Program-made: the position numbers and the translations under genes
Assembly (NCBI GenBank): GCA_963728125.1
Contig: CAVSIZ010000015.1
Span: 124,001-188,000 of the forward strand
Source of the DNA: CAWDCV01 sp963728125
GTDB taxonomy: Bacteria; Actinomycetota; Actinomycetes; CAWDCV01
Reading direction: 5' to 3'
DNA: 64,000 nucleotides
Shown: piece by piece, positions 8,746 to 18,435 of the stretch
Numbering within the stretch: the first letter of the stretch is position 1
Layout: each line of letters starts with the position of its first letter
Notes under the pieces: model-generated
The model's database searches: none
What the model was told of the DNA's origin: nothing
What the model saw: only the letters and a program-made list of their open reading frames with translations

Positions 8746-10401
8746 CTAGATCTCGTCGCCGGCGAGGACGTCGTCGGCGTCGACGATGCGGTAGGCGTAG
8801 CCCTGCTCGGCCAGGAAGCGTTGCCGGTGCGCGGCGTACTCCTGGTCGACGGTGTCGCGCGCGACGACGGCGTAGAAGCGGGCACCACGGCCGTCGGCCT
8901 TGGGACGCAGGATCCGGCCGAGTCGCTGCGCCTCCTCCTGCCGGGACCCGAACGTCCCGGAGACCTGGATTGCGACGGCAGCCTCGGGCAGGTCAACGGA
9001 GAAGTTGGCCACTTTGGAGACGACCAGCGTCGGCACCTCGCCGCGGCGGAACGCTTCGTACAGTCGCTCCCGCTCGGGCACGGTCGTCGAGCCCTTGATG
9101 ACGGGAACGTCGAGATGCTCCGCGAGCTCGTCGAGCTGGTCGAGGTACTGCCCGATCACCAGCGTCGAGTCGCCGCGATGCCGCTCGACGAGTCGCTCGA
9201 CGATGCGGTTCTTCGTGTCGGTGGTCGATGCGAGCCGGTACCTATCCTCCGGCTCCGCGGTCGCGTAGACCATTCGCTCGTGGTCGGTGAGCGTGACGCG
9301 CACCTCCACGCAATCGGCGGGCGCGATGTAGCCCTGCGCCTCGATGTCCTTCCACGGCGCGTCGTAGCGCTTCGGCCCGATCAACGAGAACACGTCGCCC
9401 TCGCGGCCGTCCTCGCGCACCAGCGTCGCCGTTAGCCCGAGCCGCCGCCGCGACTGGATGTCGGCGGTGAAGCGGAAGATCGGCGCCGGCAGCAGGTGCA
9501 CCTCGTCGTACACGATCAATCCCCAGTCACGGGAGTCGAACAGCTCCAGATGGGTGTAGACGCCCTTCCGGCGGGTCGTCATCACCTGGTACGTCGCGAT
9601 CGTGACCGGCCGGATCTCCTTCTTCGCGCCGGAGTACTCGCCGATCTCCGCCTCGGTCAGCGTGGTACGCCGGAGCAGCTCGGAGCGCCACTGGCGGGCG
9701 GCGACGGTATTGGTGACGAGGATCAGCGTCGTCGCCTGGGCTTCGGCCATCGCGCCGAGACCGACGAGCGTCTTGCCCGCCCCGCACGGCAGCACGACCA
9801 CACCGGAGCCGCCGTGCCAGAAGCCGTCGACGGCCTCTCGCTGGTACTGGCGCAGCGCCCAGCCGTCCTGGTCGCGCAGGACGATGTCGTGATGCTCGCC
9901 GTCGACGTAGCCGGCGAGGTCCTCGGCCGGCCAACCCAGCTTGAGCAGCGCCTGCTTGAGCGTCCCGCGTTCGCTCGGATGGACTGCCACCGTGTCGCCG
10001 TCGATGCGGACACCGATCAGCGGCTGCACTTTGCGGGCGCGTAGCACCTCCTCGAGCACGGCACGATCGCTGGATTCGAGGACGAGACCGTGTGTCGGGT
10101 GCGAGAACAGACGCAGCCGGCCGTACCGCGCCATGGTCTCCGCGACGTCGATGAGCAACGCGTGCGGGACGGAGTAGCGCGAGTAACGAAGCAGCGTGTC
10201 GACGACCTGCTCGGCGTCGTGGCCGGCGGCGCGCGCGTTCCACAGGCCGAGCGGGGTCAGCCGATAGGTGTGGACATGCTCGGGCGCCCGCTCGAGCTCG
10301 GCGAACGGTGCGATCGCCTTGCGGCACTCGTCCGCGAGTGCGTGGTCGACCTCGAGCAGCAGCGTCTTGTCGCTCTGCACGATCAGAGGGCCGTCGGTCA
10401 C
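8746..10401 (-). CDS. XPB/Rad25-like DNA helicase
   Basis: Superfamily II 3'-5' DNA helicase of the XPB (ERCC3/Rad25) type, inferred to act in nucleotide excision repair; 551 residues, usual for the actinobacterial protein. An N-terminal domain of about 180 residues precedes the helicase core. Motif I is LPCGAGKT (204-211), the DEVH box 299-302, the RED motif that is diagnostic for XPB at 329-331 (VREDGREGD), and motif VI QRLGRILRP lies near 500. The GTG start has an AAAGG site 6 bases before it. The partner gene lies directly upstream on the same strand, ending 21 bases before this start. Function in bacteria is less well established than the helicase identity. Confidence 0.95.
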   Translation of the reverse strand: MTDGPLIVQSDKTLLLEVDHALADECRKAIAPFAELERAPEHVHTYRLTPLGLWNARAAGHDAEQVVDTLLRYSRYSVPHALLIDVAETMARYGRLRLFSHPTHGLVLESSDRAVLEEVLRARKVQPLIGVRIDGDTVAVHPSERGTLKQALLKLGWPAEDLAGYVDGEHHDIVLRDQDGWALRQYQREAVDGFWHGGSGVVVLPCGAGKTLVGLGAMAEAQATTLILVTNTVAARQWRSELLRRTTLTEAEIGEYSGAKKEIRPVTIATYQVMTTRRKGVYTHLELFDSRDWGLIVYDEVHLLPAPIFRFTADIQSRRRLGLTATLVREDGREGDVFSLIGPKRYDAPWKDIEAQGYIAPADCVEVRVTLTDHERMVYATAEPEDRYRLASTTDTKNRIVERLVERHRGDSTLVIGQYLDQLDELAEHLDVPVIKGSTTVPERERLYEAFRRGEVPTLVVSKVANFSVDLPEAAVAIQVSGTFGSRQEEAQRLGRILRPKADGRGARFYAVVARDTVDQEYAAHRQRFLAEQGYAYRIVDADDVLAGDEI

Positions 10402-10410
10402 GAAAGCCTT

Positions 10411-10428
10411 TCAGTCAGTCAGTCAGTC
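10411..10428. repeat. (TCAG)4.5 tetranucleotide repeat
   Basis: Eighteen bases of tandem TCAG cover the stop codon of the XPB-N-domain gene and the leader of the XPB gene. On the coding strand it supplies repeated TGA codons in the reading frame. Changes in copy number would alter only the spacing between the genes. Confidence 0.8.
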
Positions 10429-12858
10429 GTACGTGGGTGATGAGGCGACGGTAGCGACGCCGGTGATGCGGTGGACCGCGAAGGTTCGGATCTCCTCGCG
10501 CCGGTGGTCGTACGCCGTGAGGAAGCCCCCGTCCAGACGGACCGGATCGACCAGCCGTTCCGACACGGTGCCCGAGTTGTCGACGTAACCGATCCACAGC
10601 GGTCCCGGCGTCCGCAGGGCCGCGGTGAGCGTGGCCATCGTCTGCCAGGCGGGGGAGCGGGTCAGATTGCCGTCGCCCGCCGCCGCGGGAACAGCCTCCC
10701 TGGCCGCAACGGCGGCTCGATCGCCGGCGCGTAGCGCGCGCACGACCACGTCGAGCACGCCGGGGGGAGGTACCGCCGGATCGAAGCCCAGGCGCGGCGG
10801 TCGGAACGGCTGAGGCGCGCGCCGTACGTCCGGCCGCTTGATGACCATTTCGCCGTCGGGCGATTCAGCCACCGGCGCGTATCCCATCACGCGCAACTGA
10901 TCGAGGACGTGGTCGACCTTGGTGCGCGCCGCCAGGACCGTGGGCGCGAGGCGGCGCAGCCGCAGCTGCCCGGCGCGACGGTCGGCGAGTATCTGCTCGA
11001 GCACGTTCTCGTCGTCTGCGCGAATCACCGCGGTCGCTGGGCTGACGCGGATCCTGCCGTGTCGCCGCGCCATGTCGTCGATGAGGTACGTCAGCGGTTG
11101 CGGCACCGGCGTGCGTGACTTACTGGCCAGCAGCGCGTGGAGTTCGGCGGCGCTGCGACCGGCGTCGAGGGCGCGACGGATCGTCGAGTCCGTGAAGCGG
11201 TAGACGGTCGCACCACCCGTGGACTCGACATCGGCGGCGAGCGCCAACTCGGCCGCGAGCTCGGTCTGCAGCGGACCCGGGGCAATCGCCGTCAGGTCAG
11301 CCTGCAGCAGGACGTGGTCGAGCGGCTCCGGCAGCAGTGCAGCGAGCTCATCGGCGGTGCCATCCGAAGCCGCGAGCAGACCACGCGCGAACGATGCCAA
11401 CCCACCGAGGCCGGTCACCCCGATCTGCTCCGCCTCGCGGACGGTCCAGTCGACGAGATCGTGCCGTAGCCGGCTCGCTCGGCGTGGTCGCCGCCACGCC
11501 AGTCCGGTCGCGAGACCGTCAGGGCTGGGTACGGCGCCGGGCGGCAGTGCCGCGAGCTCCTCGAGCACCGCGCGCCGCACTTCCGGGGTAACCGTGCGGT
11601 CGACCTCGGCGCCGAGTGCGTTCACGACGCGGTCGCGGTCGTCGCGGGTGCCGACGAGCCCCGGGGTGCGGGTGGTCGTCAGCCAGGTCTGGGCCAGCAC
11701 GGTCCATTGGTCGGCGGTGTCGCGGGCTCGCCACGCGTCGTACGCCGAGGTGGGCAGCCAATCGCCTTCGGCCACGAACCGTTCGCCGCTCGTCCCGAGC
11801 AGTCCGGCAGCGAGCGCTACCTCGACGACAAGGGCGGCAACCCAGTCGTCGGTGTCGAGTGCACTGGCGAGGCGGCGCAGCTCTCGTACGCCCAAGCCGC
11901 CAGAACGCAGCACCGGAGGCGGCGCTGTCGACCAGGTGTCCAGCGTGTCGATCATCCGGCGTACGAACGCGAACGCCGACCCGGCCGCGGTGCGGTCGAC
12001 GAGGCCCACGTCGCGGTCGGTCGTCGGGAGAGTCGGTGGCGCCACCTCGAGCCGCGCGTGCAGGCGGCCGCCCCGCAGGTGCAGCGCCACCTCGCGGGGG
12101 AGGACGACGGTCGTTGTGTCGGTGGCCACGAGCAGGCCGCGAGCAAGGAGCCAGCCGATCGGGGTCGCGGCGGTGGCGGTACGGATATCGCGCCGGGCGT
12201 CGTCGACGGCACCGACCGGTGGCCCCGCGGCCAGCTTGGCCAGCACCTCGCGAGCTGGCTGCGGCGCGTCGGCCAGCAGCGTGTCGAGGAACGCATCGTC
12301 GGTCAGGGCGCGGGCGAGCTGGGGGAGCCCCGACGTGCCGTCAGCTGCTTCGAGGCCAAGGTCCTCGAGCAGGTGTCGGACGCGGGCGGCCGAGTAGCTG
12401 GCGAGCAGCTGGTCGACCGGCGGGCCGAGGTCGGCGGCGTGCGGGCCGAGCAGCTCGCGGACGACACGCGCGAGGCGAAGCCGATCGTCGTCGTCCCAGA
12501 CCAGGGCAAGCGTGCGTATCCGGTCCACGACTGGGCGCAGGTCGTGGTCGTCGGCGCCGAGTAGCTCGCGGACGGCGTCGTACGTCGTCGGCTCGGGGAG
12601 GACTGCGAGTGCCTCCAGCACCTGGAGCTCGAACCGGTCCAGCCGATCGACCGCACGCTGCACCGAAGTGCGGGTCGTCGCGCGGGTAGCGAGCTGGGAC
12701 ATGTCCGCCGGCACCGGACTGGTGAGGTCGGGACGACCGCGAAGCAGGGCGGCGAGATCGTCATCGCCGCGGTGACGCAGGTCGTCGGCAAGGCTGCGCC
12801 GGCGATCGCGTTCTCGGTCGCGCGTAGCCGCAGCCGCGTCCCCGCTGGTCCCGGGCAT
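10423..12858 (-). CDS. Helicase-associated protein with XPB/Ssl2-like N-domain
   Basis: An 811-residue cytoplasmic protein of the actinobacterial family encoded beside XPB (helicase XPB/Ssl2 N-terminal domain family). It has no Walker motif. The N-terminal part is rich in winged-helix-like segments (for example LDRFELQVLEALAVLPEPTT), and the C-terminal part contains the domain also seen at the XPB N-terminus, followed by LWIGYVDNSGTVSERLVDP and a WYL-like region with YDHRREEIRTFAVHRI. It probably works with the XPB helicase; the conserved pairing supports this, the mechanism is unknown. Start: ATG 12858 is preferred; an upstream in-frame TTG exists at 12885. It is divergent from the membrane protein gene at 12931. 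Confidence 0.85.
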   Translation of the reverse strand: MPGTSGDAAAATRDRERDRRRSLADDLRHRGDDDLAALLRGRPDLTSPVPADMSQLATRATTRTSVQRAVDRLDRFELQVLEALAVLPEPTTYDAVRELLGADDHDLRPVVDRIRTLALVWDDDDRLRLARVVRELLGPHAADLGPPVDQLLASYSAARVRHLLEDLGLEAADGTSGLPQLARALTDDAFLDTLLADAPQPAREVLAKLAAGPPVGAVDDARRDIRTATAATPIGWLLARGLLVATDTTTVVLPREVALHLRGGRLHARLEVAPPTLPTTDRDVGLVDRTAAGSAFAFVRRMIDTLDTWSTAPPPVLRSGGLGVRELRRLASALDTDDWVAALVVEVALAAGLLGTSGERFVAEGDWLPTSAYDAWRARDTADQWTVLAQTWLTTTRTPGLVGTRDDRDRVVNALGAEVDRTVTPEVRRAVLEELAALPPGAVPSPDGLATGLAWRRPRRASRLRHDLVDWTVREAEQIGVTGLGGLASFARGLLAASDGTADELAALLPEPLDHVLLQADLTAIAPGPLQTELAAELALAADVESTGGATVYRFTDSTIRRALDAGRSAAELHALLASKSRTPVPQPLTYLIDDMARRHGRIRVSPATAVIRADDENVLEQILADRRAGQLRLRRLAPTVLAARTKVDHVLDQLRVMGYAPVAESPDGEMVIKRPDVRRAPQPFRPPRLGFDPAVPPPGVLDVVVRALRAGDRAAVAAREAVPAAAGDGNLTRSPAWQTMATLTAALRTPGPLWIGYVDNSGTVSERLVDPVRLDGGFLTAYDHRREEIRTFAVHRITGVATVASSPTYD

Positions 12859-12930
12859 CCTCCCCACGGTAGTGACCACGGCCAAGCAGGTTGGGCGCGC
12901 TCGACCTGCGTTTCTGGCGGAATCTGCGGG

Positions 12931-14129
12931 ATGATCGACATCGTGTCCGCGGCAGGTGACCAGGTGATCTACGAGTACTTGAGTCGCGTCAGCGACGCAG
13001 GTATGCAGGTCCTGGCGCCCGAGCGGCGCGTGCAGCTCGTCGCAGGGCTGCGCAAGTCGATCGACGAGGCCCGGCGCAGGGAGCGGGCCGACTCCGCCGA
13101 TGCCGTACGACGCCTGCTGAAGCGCTTTGGCGACCCGAAAGCGATCGTGAATGTTGCGGCTGGGCGCTCGAGCGAAGCCAGCCAGCCGCGAGCGCCGCGC
13201 ATGCCAGGTGCGGGGGCACGGGCGCCCGCCGGCTCAGGTCCGCCACCGCTTCGGGGTCCCAAGATGCCGACGGCGACGTCGATGCCTCCGGTCAGCGCGC
13301 AGGCGCCCGCCGCCCCGCCGCACGGGTCGGGGGTTCCGGGAAGCGCTGGATCGTCGGCGAGTCGTCGCGCCGGCCGCCCGCGCCGACCTCAGCAGCCGCA
13401 CGCCGCCGGAGCGCCGGCTCCTTCCACCACCACCACACCGGCGAAGCCGACGGGGACGGCGGTCAATCGACCGGGTGGCCCACCGCTGCCACCGCTCACG
13501 CAGATGCGGCGTTGGGATCCCGACTCAGTGCGGTTCTGGGCCAAGGGTCAAGTGAATAGTGGGACACGGCTGGACCTGCTCAGCCTGTTCATTCTCGGCG
13601 TCGCGTCGGTGGTGTTGCCCATTCTCGGTTTCATCGGCGGTGCCGTGATGGTGCATCAGACCAAGGCGTACAAGACCGAGGACGAGCTGGTGGCGTTGGC
13701 GGCGATACCGGTACTCGCCTTTGTCTTCGTGATCGCAGTGCGCTGGCCCAACGACCCGACGTTCGCCGAAACGATGGCTGCGCTGGCCGACGCGCTAGCA
13801 ACGGCCACCGCGATCGGCGGCGTGCTCGGCGCCGGCTTCCTCTGGTCGCGGCAGGGCCAGCGGGCAGCGGCGGAGGCAAAGAAGGCCGCGCTGATGCCCC
13901 CTGCCCGCCCAGCACAGCACAGGCAGCACAGCCGGCTCAGCCAGCGCAGCAACGGCCAGCGCAGCCGCCACGGCCGCAGCCAGGGCCGACGGTTCAGCCT
14001 GCGGCCGAGCGCCCGCCGGCCTCCCCGCGTCCACCCGCGCCGGGCTCGCGTCGGCAACCGGGCTTACCCCGCCGGTCCGGGGTGTCGGGCACGCTGGGCC
14101 AGTGGTTCCCGCCGCGTCCACCGCGGTAG
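12931..14129 (+). CDS. HAAS-like membrane protein with Pro-rich linker; tail frame changed
   Basis: The N-terminal 65 residues (VIYEYLSRVSDAGMQVL, then ERRVQLVAGLRKSIDEARR) resemble the HAAS domain of actinobacterial membrane proteins. A Pro/Ala/Ser-rich linker follows (about 75-185), then two membrane segments near LLSLFILGVASVVLPILGFI and ELVALAAIPVLAFVFVIAV, with a possible third. After KKAALMPP (about 13900) the frame becomes basic and odd. The frame one base over instead gives a natural Q/P/A-rich tail ending GTLGQWFPPRPPR with TAG at 14127-14129. One missing base in the C run 13897-13910 would explain this. As written, the unshifted frame would end at 14241. Start ATG 12931. Function unknown. 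Confidence 0.6.
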
Positions 14130-14170
14130 CCGCGTCGAACTGCCATCGCCCCGCCCGCTTATAACGGGCC

Positions 14171-14230
14171 GGCGCACTTTGAGCGTGTGCGCGGACTTTG
14201 AGCTGGTTCGCACAACGCTCGAAGTTCGCG
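14171..14230. repeat. Imperfect 22-base inverted repeat before aceE
   Basis: Arms at 14171-14192 and 14209-14230 pair over about 20 positions (a CTTTGAGCG arm against CGCTCGAAG), with the motif ACTTTGAGC repeated again in the loop and GAAGTTCGCG repeated just beyond. It lies in the 240-base gap between the membrane protein and aceE and could be a terminator or a regulatory site. The rest of the gap shows nothing clear. Confidence 0.5.
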
Positions 14231-14369
14231 TGGCCCCATGAAGTTCGCGTTCCCGCCCGATGTGCGTTGTATCGCGTGAAGCGGATGGCGAAGACGACTC
14301 AAGCCGACGCGGGTGGGAGGCGCTAGCGTCTGACGCAGCTTGTCGGTCGCGAGGGCAAAGGAGTCGCGC

Positions 14370-17057
14370 GTGCTCGACGCCAGAGACACGGTCGACAAGG
14401 TCGATCCAGATACCTCTGAAACCCGCGAGTGGCTCGACGCGCTCGACTCGGTGCTCGAGTTCGAGGGCGCCGATCGGGCCACGTTCCTGCTCGATGAATT
14501 GCACGGGCACGCCCGCAAGCGCGGCACGCGGGTGCCCTACTCGGCCAATACGCCGTACCTGAACACCATCCCGGTCGACCAGCAGCCGCCGTACCCCGGC
14601 GACCACGCGATCGAGCACCGGATCCGCTCGCTCGTGCGCTGGAACGCACTCGCAACGGTGCTGCGCGCGAACAAGGAGTCATCCGAGCTCGGCGGCCACA
14701 TCGCGAGTTTCCAGTCGGCCGCGACGCTGTACGAGGTCGGTCAGCAGCACTTCTGGCACGGCACCACGCCCGAGCACGGCGGCGACCTCGTGTACTTCCA
14801 GGGCCACTCGTCGCCGGGTTTCTACGCGCGGGCGTTCCTCGAGGGACGCATCACCGAGGAGCAGCTGACGCTGTTCCGGCAAGAGGTCGAGCGGCAAGGC
14901 CTGTCGTCGTATCCGCATCCGTGGCTGATGCCCGACTTCTGGCAGTTCCCGACGGTGTCGATGGGACTCGGGCCGATCATGGCGATCTACCAGGCCCGGT
15001 TCCTGAAGTATCTCGACTGCCGAGGGCTCACCAACACCGCCGACCGGCACGTGTGGGCGTTCCTCGGCGACGGCGAGACCGACGAGCCCGAGTCGCTGGG
15101 GGCACTCACCCTGGCCGGCCGGGAGAAGCTCGACAATCTGATCTTCGTCGTCAACTGCAACCTGCAGCGTCTCGACGGTCCGGTCCGTGGCAACGGCAAG
15201 ATCATCCAGGAACTGGAAGGCATCTTCCGCGGCGCCGGCTGGAACGTCATCAAGGTGATTTGGGGCGCCGGCTGGGATCCGCTGCTCGCGCGCGATACAA
15301 CCGGATTGCTTCACCACCGCATGGAGGAGTGCGTCGACGGCGAGTACCAGGACTTCAAGTCCAAGAACGGTGCGTACGTCCGGCAGCACTTCTTCGGCAA
15401 GTACCCGGAGCTGCTCGACATGGTCTCCGGCATGACCGACGACGAGATCTGGGCGCTCAACCGGGGCGGTCATGATCCCGACAAGGTGTACGCCGCCTAC
15501 GCGGCCGCGGTCGCGCACAAGGAGCAGCCGACCGTCATCCTCGCCAAGACCGTCAAGGGCTACGGCATGGGTGAGGCTGGCGAGGGCCAGAACATCACCC
15601 ACCAGCAGAAGAAGATGGCGGAGGCGCCGCTGCGCGCGTTCCGCGACCGCTTCAAGCTGTCGCTGAGCGACGAGCAGCTGACGGAGATCCCCTTCGTCCG
15701 GCCGCCCGACGACAGTCCCGAAATGATCTACCTGCAGGAGCGACGCAGCGCTCTTGGCGGCTACGTGCCGACCCGGCGAGAGACATCTGCCCCGCTCGAG
15801 GTGCCGGCGCTCAGCGCCTTCAGCACCCAGCTCGGTGGCACGGGCGACCGGCAGATCTCGACGACGATGGCGTTCGTTCGCATTCTCACCGCGCTGTTGC
15901 GCGACAAGAAGATCGGCAAGCACGTCGTGCCGATTGTCCCTGACGAGTCGCGGACGTTCGGCATGGAGGGCATGTTCCGGCAGTTCGGGATCTTCTCCCA
16001 GGTCGGGCAGCTCTATCAGCCCGAGGACGCCAACCAGCTCATGTTCTACAAGGAGGACCGGGAGGGTCAGATCCTGCAGGAGGGCCTCAACGAGCCCGGC
16101 GCGATGTCGTCATGGATCGCGGCCTCGACGTCGTACAGCACCAACGACGTGCCGATGATCCCCTTCTACATCTACTACTCGATGTTTGGGTTCCAGCGCG
16201 TCGGCGACCTCGCCTGGGCCGCCGGCGACATGCGGGCGCGCGGCTTCCTGCTCGGAGCGACGGCCGGCCGGACGACACTCAACGGCGAGGGGCTGCAGCA
16301 CGAGGACGGCCACAGTCACGTCATGTCGTCGGTCATCCCCAACTGCGTGTCGTATGACCCGACGTTCGCGTACGAGGTCGCAGTGATCATCCAGGACGGC
16401 CTGCGGCGGATGGGAGCCGATCAGGAGGACGTCTTCTACTACATCACCCTGATGAACGAGAACTACGAGCATCCGGCGATGCCCGACGGTGCCGAGGAAG
16501 GCATCCGTCGCGGGATGTACTTGTTCCGGGAGGCCGCACGCGGTGCCAAGGGAAAGCAGCCACCTAAGGTGCAGCTGCTCGGCTGCGGCACCATCCTGCG
16601 CGAGGTGCTCGCGGCCGCTGACCTGTTGCGCGACGACTTTGGCGTCGCCGCCGATGTCTGGAGCGCCACGAGCTTCACCGAGCTGCGCCGCGACGGGCTT
16701 GCTGCCGAGCGGTGGAATCTGCTGCACCCCGACGAGGAGCAGCAGACCAGCTACGTGACGTCGTGCCTCACCGACCGCGACGGGCCGGTCATTGCGGCGA
16801 GCGATTACCTCAAGGCATACGCCGACCAGATCCGCGCGTTCGTGCCCGGCCGCTACAGCGTTCTCGGCACCGACGGCTTCGGTCGCTCCGACTACCGGCG
16901 CAGGCTGCGGTCCTTCTTCGAGGTGGACCGCCACTTCGTCACGCTGGCCGCGCTTCGAGCGCTGGCCGCAGAGGGTGCGGTGCCAAAGGAGCGTGTCGTC
17001 GAGGCAATCGCGAAGTACGGCATCGATCCCGACAAGCCCGACCCGGCGCGGACGTGA
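14370..17057 (+). CDS. aceE: Pyruvate dehydrogenase E1 component, homodimeric type
   Basis: Thiamine-diphosphate enzyme that decarboxylates pyruvate and acetylates the lipoyl groups of E2. It is 895 residues, the usual length of single-chain AceE. The ThDP/Mg motif GDGETDEPESLGAL runs into NLIFVVNCNLQRLDGPVRGN near residues 230-275, and HQQKKMAEAPLRAFRDRF near 415-432 is typical AceE. The GTG at 14370 is chosen because AAAGGAG lies 6 bases upstream. It is the first of six same-strand genes with gaps of 15-55 bases. E. coli-like AceE is also the actinobacterial type, but a dedicated aceF and lpd next to it is less common in that phylum. Confidence is high. Confidence 0.96.
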   Translation: MLDARDTVDKVDPDTSETREWLDALDSVLEFEGADRATFLLDELHGHARKRGTRVPYSANTPYLNTIPVDQQPPYPGDHAIEHRIRSLVRWNALATVLRANKESSELGGHIASFQSAATLYEVGQQHFWHGTTPEHGGDLVYFQGHSSPGFYARAFLEGRITEEQLTLFRQEVERQGLSSYPHPWLMPDFWQFPTVSMGLGPIMAIYQARFLKYLDCRGLTNTADRHVWAFLGDGETDEPESLGALTLAGREKLDNLIFVVNCNLQRLDGPVRGNGKIIQELEGIFRGAGWNVIKVIWGAGWDPLLARDTTGLLHHRMEECVDGEYQDFKSKNGAYVRQHFFGKYPELLDMVSGMTDDEIWALNRGGHDPDKVYAAYAAAVAHKEQPTVILAKTVKGYGMGEAGEGQNITHQQKKMAEAPLRAFRDRFKLSLSDEQLTEIPFVRPPDDSPEMIYLQERRSALGGYVPTRRETSAPLEVPALSAFSTQLGGTGDRQISTTMAFVRILTALLRDKKIGKHVVPIVPDESRTFGMEGMFRQFGIFSQVGQLYQPEDANQLMFYKEDREGQILQEGLNEPGAMSSWIAASTSYSTNDVPMIPFYIYYSMFGFQRVGDLAWAAGDMRARGFLLGATAGRTTLNGEGLQHEDGHSHVMSSVIPNCVSYDPTFAYEVAVIIQDGLRRMGADQEDVFYYITLMNENYEHPAMPDGAEEGIRRGMYLFREAARGAKGKQPPKVQLLGCGTILREVLAAADLLRDDFGVAADVWSATSFTELRRDGLAAERWNLLHPDEEQQTSYVTSCLTDRDGPVIAASDYLKAYADQIRAFVPGRYSVLGTDGFGRSDYRRRLRSFFEVDRHFVTLAALRALAAEGAVPKERVVEAIAKYGIDPDKPDPART

Positions 17058-17082
17058 CAGCCCTGACGGAAGGAGCTCGGCA

Positions 17083-18420
17083 ATGACGACTCCCGTCGAA
17101 GTCCCTGACATCGGCGACTTCGCCGACATTCCCATCATCGAGATCCACGTCGGCAGCGGCGACACCGTCGACGTCGACGATCCCCTGATCACGCTGGAGT
17201 CCGACAAGGCGACGATGGACGTTCCGTCTCCCGCCGCAGGCGCGATCACCGACGTGCTGGTCAAGGTGGGCGACACCGTGAGCCAGGGCACCCGGATCGC
17301 GATGCTCCAGCCGGGCGACGGCGCACTCACACCGCCGACCAGCCTCGTCGACCAGCAGGAGCCTCCACCGGCCGAGACCGAGGAGGTCGTGGCCGCGGCG
17401 AAGGAATCAGCCGCGCACAACGTCGAACCCGCGCCTGGAGAGTCGCCGGCCGGGGTCGCGGCGCAAGCTGCGGCAACCGGTCCCGCTGCCCCCTCGCCGG
17501 TCTCGACGTCCGATCCGCATGCCGGACCAGGCGTGCGGCGGCTGGCGCGCGAGCTCGGCGTGGACCTCGCCAGTGTCTCGGGAACGGGACCGAAGGGCCG
17601 CATCACCAAGGACGACCTGCTCGGCGTCGTGCGTGGTCCGGCAGCGGCACCTCCTGGACAAGCAACAGCGGCCGCAACAGCAACTGGGATCCCGGAGATT
17701 CCCGCCCAGGACTTCTCGAAGTTCGGGCCGATCGAGATCAGGCCCTTGTCCCGGATCAAGAAGGTCTCGGGTCCGTTCCTGCACCGGTCGTGGCTGAACG
17801 TCCCGCACGTGACGCAGAACGACGAGGCCGACATCACCGACCTCGATGCCTATCGCAAGGAACTCGACACCGCCGCCAAAGCCGAGGGCTATCGGGTGAC
17901 GCTGCTCGCGTTCCTGGTGAAGACCGCGGTGTCGGCACTGCGCCAGTTCCCCGAGTTCAACAGCTCGCTGTCGCCGGAGAAGGACAGCCTGATCCTCAAG
18001 AACTACTACAACATCGGCATTGCCGTCGACACCCCTGACGGCCTGGTGGTCCCGGTGGTAAAGGACGCTGATCGCAAGGGGATCACCGAGCTCAGCAAGG
18101 AGTTCGGCACGATCTCTGCCAAAGCGAGAGACGGGAAGCTGTCGCCGAGCGACATGCAGGGCGGCACCTTCACCATCTCCAGCCTCGGCGGCATCGGCGG
18201 GACATCGTTCACGCCGATCGTCAACGCGCCGGAGGTGGCGATCCTCGGCGTCGTCAGGTCGAAGATGGCGCCGGTCTGGAACGGTTCGGAGTTCGTACCG
18301 CGCCTGATGCTGCCGCTCTCCCTGTCGTACGACCATCGCGTCGTCGACGGGGCGCTCGCCGCACGCTTCTTGCGACAAGTGTGCACCGTGCTGGAAGACG
18401 TCCGTCGCCTGCTCCTCTAA
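17083..18420 (+). CDS. aceF: Dihydrolipoamide acetyltransferase (E2), one lipoyl domain
   Basis: Core acyltransferase of the pyruvate dehydrogenase complex. In 445 residues: one lipoyl domain at 1-80 with the lipoylated lysine K42 in ESDKATMD, an acidic/Ala-rich linker, a peripheral-subunit-binding domain at about 147-182 (GVRRLARELGVDLASV, GRITKDDLL), and the catalytic domain from about 215 with the active-site SYDHRVVDGA near the C-terminus. The lipoyl domain is of the VPDIGDF type found in proteobacterial PDH and is nearly identical in pattern to the two in the next gene. Start ATG 17083, with GGAAGGAG upstream. The gap to aceE is 25 bases and to lpd 15 bases. Confidence 0.95.
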   Translation: MTTPVEVPDIGDFADIPIIEIHVGSGDTVDVDDPLITLESDKATMDVPSPAAGAITDVLVKVGDTVSQGTRIAMLQPGDGALTPPTSLVDQQEPPPAETEEVVAAAKESAAHNVEPAPGESPAGVAAQAAATGPAAPSPVSTSDPHAGPGVRRLARELGVDLASVSGTGPKGRITKDDLLGVVRGPAAAPPGQATAAATATGIPEIPAQDFSKFGPIEIRPLSRIKKVSGPFLHRSWLNVPHVTQNDEADITDLDAYRKELDTAAKAEGYRVTLLAFLVKTAVSALRQFPEFNSSLSPEKDSLILKNYYNIGIAVDTPDGLVVPVVKDADRKGITELSKEFGTISAKARDGKLSPSDMQGGTFTISSLGGIGGTSFTPIVNAPEVAILGVVRSKMAPVWNGSEFVPRLMLPLSLSYDHRVVDGALAARFLRQVCTVLEDVRRLLL

Positions 18421-18435
18421 CCCGGAGGTCGGCTC

